From Amborella trichopoda (lineage: Eukaryota; Streptophyta; Magnoliopsida; Amborellales; Amborellaceae): DNA of 64,000 bases. This document shows, piece after piece, positions 48,014 through 64,000 of this stretch. A program made the translations under genes and the position numbers. The stretch's first letter is position 1; each line of letters opens with the position of its first letter. The stretch lies in NCBI RefSeq assembly GCF_000471905.2, contig NW_006495273.1:7267481-7331480 (forward strand), given 5' to 3'. Under the pieces are notes generated by a model. It made no database searches, was not told the origin of the DNA, and worked only from the letters and a program-made list of their open reading frames with translations.

Positions 48014-50690
48014 TAATCACTTCGTCATTTTCACACGAACCATCCAAACCTCAAATACCTCTTCTCCCATGGACACTTCATCCATAATGGTTATCCCTCC
48101 GGCCTTAATGTGGGAAACTTTGTGTCGATTAAATTAATACATAACAAGTATATGTCATGGGAAACCCAAATGTTGTTGTTGATTGAGAATTGGGAATTTT
48201 TGGATTTATTAATGATATTTGCCCTATGCCTAGTCAAAATATTTATTCTCATAATGAAATTAAAAATCCAAACTACAAATTATGGTTAAAGTCTGATCAG
48301 CTTCTTAAAGCTTGGATCACAGGGACCTTATCAGAAGAGTGTCTCAGTCTTGTTGTTTGCCTTGAGACTTTCATAGATCTATACAGGCACTTTTCAATCC
48401 AAGGAGTTCCAACTGTCTCAGCAACTTCAACTTTACAAGAAAGGGAATTCTACCTTATCTGTGATGATTTAGCAAGTGTTAACAAACTCATACCATATGA
48501 AAAATAAAGTATTTTGGCTTCTTAATGACTTAAACCCCACTATGATAGCTTTGCAACCACTGTACTTAAGCCACAAATCCCTTCTTATTATAATATTATA
48601 CCTCTTCTTCTAAGCAATGCCATTAGCAATCAGCCCCATGCTTTGAAGAACATTCATATCTAAATTAAAATATGGCCTTTGTTGGACAACAGAAAAATTT
48701 TAGACGCAACTGAGGTGACTGGAATTACAGAGGTAGAGGGAGGCACAACTTTGGTGGTCAACAATTTTTCAACTCTTAGGAATATACATTGTTCAAAAAG
48801 GCTAGATTAGTAATGCGGGATGTGGGGTTGACCTAGACAAACCAAGAAAACGATTGTACACCTCCTATGCAATACATGAATCAAGGCTTCCAACAAGATT
48901 CCCATATATAACAATTAAATCAAACATCCTAAGATAAGTATCAAATTTGTGAAAATTTTGGATATACTGCATTGAAATATTGGTATTGGTTCAACCACAC
49001 ATATCAAGTAGAAGAAATTTCTCAGGCTCTTCTTGTAATGATTATACCTCCACCCATATGATAAGAGATCCAAGTAAGTTATAAAACCATTATCTCTATA
49101 GAGATATAAAATAATCATGGTTGGGAATGATGAACATTTGACTATTTTAGATTCTGATGATGCAAATATTACTACTGAGTCTAAAAAATTTAATGTCTTT
49201 AATATTCTTTTGGTGTCTGATATAAAAAGAATATAACAAATAAAAATAATATGCTATATATTAGCCAATTTATGGCAGATTTTTCTTGTATTTTTTAGTT
49301 CTAATCAAGTAATTCTCTAATTAAAGAAAGGAGCCCATGAAGAATTCTGGCCAACGAGAGTAAAAAGGAGGATTGTACACACTTGAGGAAATGAAGTGAG
49401 TCTTATTCCCTATTGAAATAAGACAATAGTCAACAGCTTGGATATCCTCAAAATAAAGTTGTCGATACTTAGAATTCAAACAGTTGATTAATGTTAATGC
49501 ATGGAATAAATCTCATTCTATCTGTGCTAATTGTCACATGGGAAAAAGTTGTGAGCTCCTATTAATGGGACTGACAAAACCTCTACTGAACCTCATTCCT
49601 TCAAACTTATGGGGCTCTGTTTCAATTTTATTTAATTAAAATTATCAATTTATGTGGTGTTTATTGATAATTATACTCATTTTACTTGGATTTATCTATA
49701 TTTATAAAATTTTATCATATAGTTGAAAGGATATTTGATAAAAAAAAATTCAAAATTTTCAGTGTAATCGAGGTTGCGAATTAGCTAAAAAAGAATTTAT
49801 TGATCCTCTTAATGATAATGTAATTATGCAACAATTATCTTGTCCAGGAACTCCCAAACAAAATGGAATAGTTGAAAGCAAATATAGAAATATTGTATGT
49901 TTAATACGGGAATTCTTGACGCTTTTGGGTTGAAGCCTTCCATACTGCATCACTTGTTATTAATAGGTTTCTCTCTACCGATTTAAAAATGGATTCACCA
50001 TATTCACTATTGTCTGCCCAATTTACAAATAGGAGGATTGTTGGCAACTTAGTCTATCTTACTGTGACACAACCTGATATAGCCCATGCAATTCAACTTG
50101 CAAGTCAGTTTGTTTTAGATCCTTGGACATTTCATCTTACTATTATTCATTCACATTAAATTCGGTACCTCCGATCTACACTAGATGTTGCTCTTTCATG
50201 CAACAAATCCATATATTTAGTACTAAGGGCAAATCCCGATGCTAATTGTTGGTTGCCCAGATACATGTGTTCCACTACCAGTTATTGTGTCCTTCTTGAG
50301 ACTTCCGTAATCTTTTGGAAATTCAAGAAATAACCTACAATATCAAAGTCTTCTACTGAGTTTGAATATCGAGGTATGTATTCTGCATGTGGTGAAATTA
50401 TTTGCTAAGACAACTTCTTGCGGATCTTAGAGTCATTTCAATTTCTACGACCCCCTTTGTTTTGTGACAATCAAAGTGCAGCAAAAATTGCGAGCAACTC
50501 AATTTTCCATTTACAAACCAAGCTTATTGAGATAGATTGTCATTTTGCATGAGAAAAAGTTGAAAGGAATAAGTAACATTAAGTCATGCCGCTTCCAAGG
50601 ATCATATTGTTATCATTTTCACTAACATCTTGACTAAAGGGCCCCAAGAGTATTTGATGAGAAAACTAATGTTGGTACTCGCTCATAGAA
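48014..50690 (+). mobile_element. Decayed Copia polyprotein region
   Basis: The plus strand reads as Copia gag from about 48110: SWETQMLLLIENWEFLGFI, then LWLKSDQLLKAWITGTLSE at 48280-48340. A pre-integrase-like block (ICANCHMGKSCEL) is near 49520. The integrase core (SCPGTPKQNGIVESKYRNI) is at 49838-49895. Then comes the RT C-terminal and RNase H region: RIVGNLVYLTVTQPDIAHAI at about 50035 and [17 protein letters not shown] at about 50460. The catalytic RT core is missing: integrase passes within 80 bp to the RT C-terminus. Stops and frameshifts throughout. Confidence 0.85.
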
Positions 50691-53461
50691 ATACAACATA
50701 GATAATGAATATGATGTATAGCCAAACCACAACCCAAATACACACATATTTATACTGTTCACTCAAAATAGGTTATTTTTTGATGAATCCAATGTTTCAA
50801 AATATGTCTTCTAACCCCTGGCACTTTAAAACTATTTTTTAACCTAAACAAATGTGATAAAGGCATGCTCTTTCTAAACCCAATCATTTTTCTTTTTTCA
50901 TTTATATATCCCAAATTTATCTCTCTTCTTATGTCTTTCTCTCTCCTCCAGATAACATCTCACCTCCATGAAGCCCTTCTCTCTCTCTTGGAAGTTTGGG
51001 AGGATGGTTTTTAAAAAAGGCATGTATTTTTAGATTTGTTTGGCTTAAAAAAACAAATTTAAATTAGCTCAGGGTTACAAGAAATAAAATCTACAATTGT
51101 TATATCCCAAGATATCTTTTAAAACTTTGGGTCTATCTTGAAATGAAACTTAAAAATAGGGGGTGTAGAGATATTTTTCCAAAATTAAAATAACCTCAAT
51201 TTTATATGCATCGCTTTCTCTCTCTAAAACTTAATATTTGAGTTAGTTTTTCTCTCTAAAATTTTAATATGGTCTCTCTAAAACTTCAAATTTGAGATAG
51301 TTTCTCTATCTAACAATTTGAGATAGTTTCACTCTCTAAAAAATTCATATATTTTCTCTCTAAAAAAATTTGTATATTTTCTCTCACTAAAATTTGATAT
51401 AGTTTCCCTTCCAAAAAAATTTAGTATGTTTTCTCTTTTTAAAATTTGATATAATTACTCTCTCTAAAATTTTGAAACTTTTTTGTTCTTCAGCAACAAA
51501 ATATGTCACTTCCATAAAATGTCAATTCCACATATTTTGGTGGAATTGAGATTTCCAAAATTTAGGCTTAAAATAAGCATTTAGGAACCCTAAGGAAATC
51601 TCAATTCAACGGCAATATCAATTCTAAGTGAACCAAATACGATTAGCCCAGCTTTTTCAAGAAAAGTGACTACTAAAAATCTGAATCCAAAGAACCAAAC
51701 AAGCCCTTAATGATTTTTTGAGATGCACCTTAATTTGATTGTCTAGAGCCTCATCCTTATATAAACCTTTTCTTTAAAAAAATCACATCAAAGTTGAATC
51801 AGACTCCAAACCTTTTCTTTAAAAAATTCACATCAAAGTTGAATCAGACTCCCAAATCCGAGCAGGCTCGAACCGCCTGAGCTAGCTCATCGGTTCTCTA
51901 GAGTTTTCCTATTAAATAATTAAAAGGTCACAAAAGCACTAGGGAAAACCCTGGGACCCGGACCAATCCAAACCGGCTTAAGCTAATTCGGCAATTATCG
52001 AAATACTGATGATTGCTGGATAACACTTTCAACTAGGCTGTTATCAAGACCCTTCAAAACCGGTGCTCCATGCCTGATACAGAGCCAATTTAGATCTTCA
52101 ATTTTTTTGGGACATTAAGTTGGGATCCTACATTTTTAAAATTTTTAATCCCAATTTACCGAGGTCAAAAGTGAACCAGCTAAAACACAAAAAGATGGTT
52201 TATTAGTTGAGGGTCAAGTGTTTCAAACCACCAAGCACTTAGTGGCTTCTTTTCTTTTTTTCTTGTTTGGGGGCACGCTTCTTCTTCCTTTTTTTTCCTT
52301 TTTTAGGGGGGCGCAAAGGGGGGGGGGGGTTTCTAAGCAAGGACACGGTAATTTTTTGGGACACAAATCAGTATTTTTGTGTTTGGACTGTTTGAAAGTT
52401 GGATTTTTAAAGCATGTTGTAGCAATACGAGCTTGGCACTAAATATATTTTTTAAATATAATTTCATCCTAATTTTAAAGCATATATAATCTCTGCATCC
52501 ATCTTTATGATAGATGCTTTATACCTTTGGACCGTAGATATACGGTCCAGCCCACATGAAACAATTTCCTTCAAAAAATCTAAATATTTAAAAGTTTTTT
52601 TGTTTTGGATAGCTCGAAAGTTAAACTTTTAAGCCCTATAAAAAAATGAGAATTAAAGAAAAAAAAAAAAGGCAATAAAACCTCACCATAACTCATCCCA
52701 AAATATAGACCATTCGGTAGTACATCTTTTTTCTGTACGTAAATTCTTCTCCTATTTTTTGCCCTCAAGGAAAACTCTGTCAGAGTAGTGATTTGATGGC
52801 AATCTGTGTTTCAGATGAATGTCAAGTTCTCTCTGTGTCTGCCCAGAGCCAAAAAAAACCCTCGATGAACAAGCTGTGTTGTGCAAAACAATTTTCAACA
52901 TCAGATCGAGGTCACCATTCCCATACTCCTTAATTACTTCCATTCATGAAATTTTCTCAAATAAACCTAGCTTTAGAAAATCTGCAGCAATGTAAAATTT
53001 CATCATAAATTCACACCTTGACATTTACCCAAAAAAGATTCACACTTCGACATGGCACAAACAATTAAAGCACAAGCACCACGAAACACATACAAGGTTT
53101 TGGAACATTCTAGCTGATAAACAATAGAACTTAAAAGTCTTACAACTTTACAGATTGAGCCCACTCAATAATAATTTAACTGCCCCTCCATAACTGCCCC
53201 TCCAACAGTCACAAACATTGATTGAGGGAAGACCGCATCCCATTTTATTTTTATAGAACATCGTATATTCCCCTCTGCCTTTGGGCCTTCAAGATAGGCA
53301 ACATCAATTGTCACTCCATCCCTAATTAAGATATGGTTCCCTCAGCCATATGAGAATAGTTTAATCATACCTATAACTTCCATATGAGAACAGGTTAATC
53401 ATACCTAAAATTTCCATACAAATTTCTTACATCCAAGGGATGACATAGTAAACTACATATT
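50691..53461. other. 3' flank of MAPK-B, repeats only
   Basis: No gene seen. Bases 51220-51475 are a degenerate tandem array of about eight units of roughly 30 bp (TCTCTCTAAAATTTGATATAG type). Around 51735-51770 there is one end of a family 1 MITE (TTTGATTGTCTAGAGCCTCA). A run of G at 52320-52330 and T-rich tracts follow. Confidence 0.5.

Positions 53462-64000
<10,539 letters not shown>

Overview
This is a gene-poor, AT-rich, repeat-dense piece of plant nuclear DNA. It has GT-AG introns, long introns full of transposons, RTE- and L1-type LINEs, Copia and LTR fragments, many fold-back MITEs and an endogenous caulimovirid fragment. The coding genes are typical of land plants: a GH28 polygalacturonase and MPK4-type MAP kinases. 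I cannot name the species. The long introns and old, decayed transposons would suit an early-diverging angiosperm or a magnoliid, but that is inference.

Layout. 1-9.4 kb holds no convincing gene: a (TA)n tract, three relatives of a Mutator-type MITE, a fold-back repeat split by a LINE tail, and short tandem repeats. 9.44-14.23 kb (+) is a six-exon polygalacturonase gene with an intact 487-residue frame. 16.05-28.63 kb (-) is a complete six-exon MAP kinase gene (413 residues, called MAPK-A here). Its introns 1 and 3 (3.2 and 7.5 kb) contain MITEs, an RTE LINE and an assembly gap, and its activation loop has lost the TEY phosphorylation motif. 29.7-34.3 kb is MITE, L1 LINE and LTR debris.

34.8-39.4 kb is copy A of a segmental duplication that ends in an orphan MAP kinase exon 2, intact but followed by two decayed partial copies of itself. 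39.9-41.5 kb is a second L1 copy. 41.5-46 kb has only MITEs and a short telomere-like tract. 46.2-50.7 kb is a decayed Copia element carrying two inserted MITEs, one a 1.1-kb fold-back with a perfect 9-bp target duplication. 53.46 kb to the window end (-) is a second, canonical MPK4-type kinase (MAPK-B). It has exons 3-6, an 8.1-kb intron 2 and most of exon 2; exon 1 lies beyond base 64000. That intron contains a small gag-bearing LTR element, a caulimovirid fragment inside one of its LTRs, and copy B of the segmental duplication.

How it fits together. Three MAP kinase loci in one orientation (MAPK-B, orphan exon, MAPK-A) look like a tandem array. One member keeps TEY, one has an intact frame but an altered activation loop, and one is reduced to a single exon. 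Exon lengths and phases agree between members (138, 333 and 173 nt; exon 5 is 184 or 187 nt), which supports common origin. The polygalacturonase is convergent with MAPK-A and unrelated in function.

Most of the unusual signal is structural: nested transposons with readable target-site duplications, a duplication whose two copies differ by tandem-repeat expansions and a clean MITE insertion, and two 20-N gaps that fall inside fold-back MITEs and are shorter than the sequence they replace. I found no tRNA, rRNA or CRISPR array. All splice sites were read by eye.
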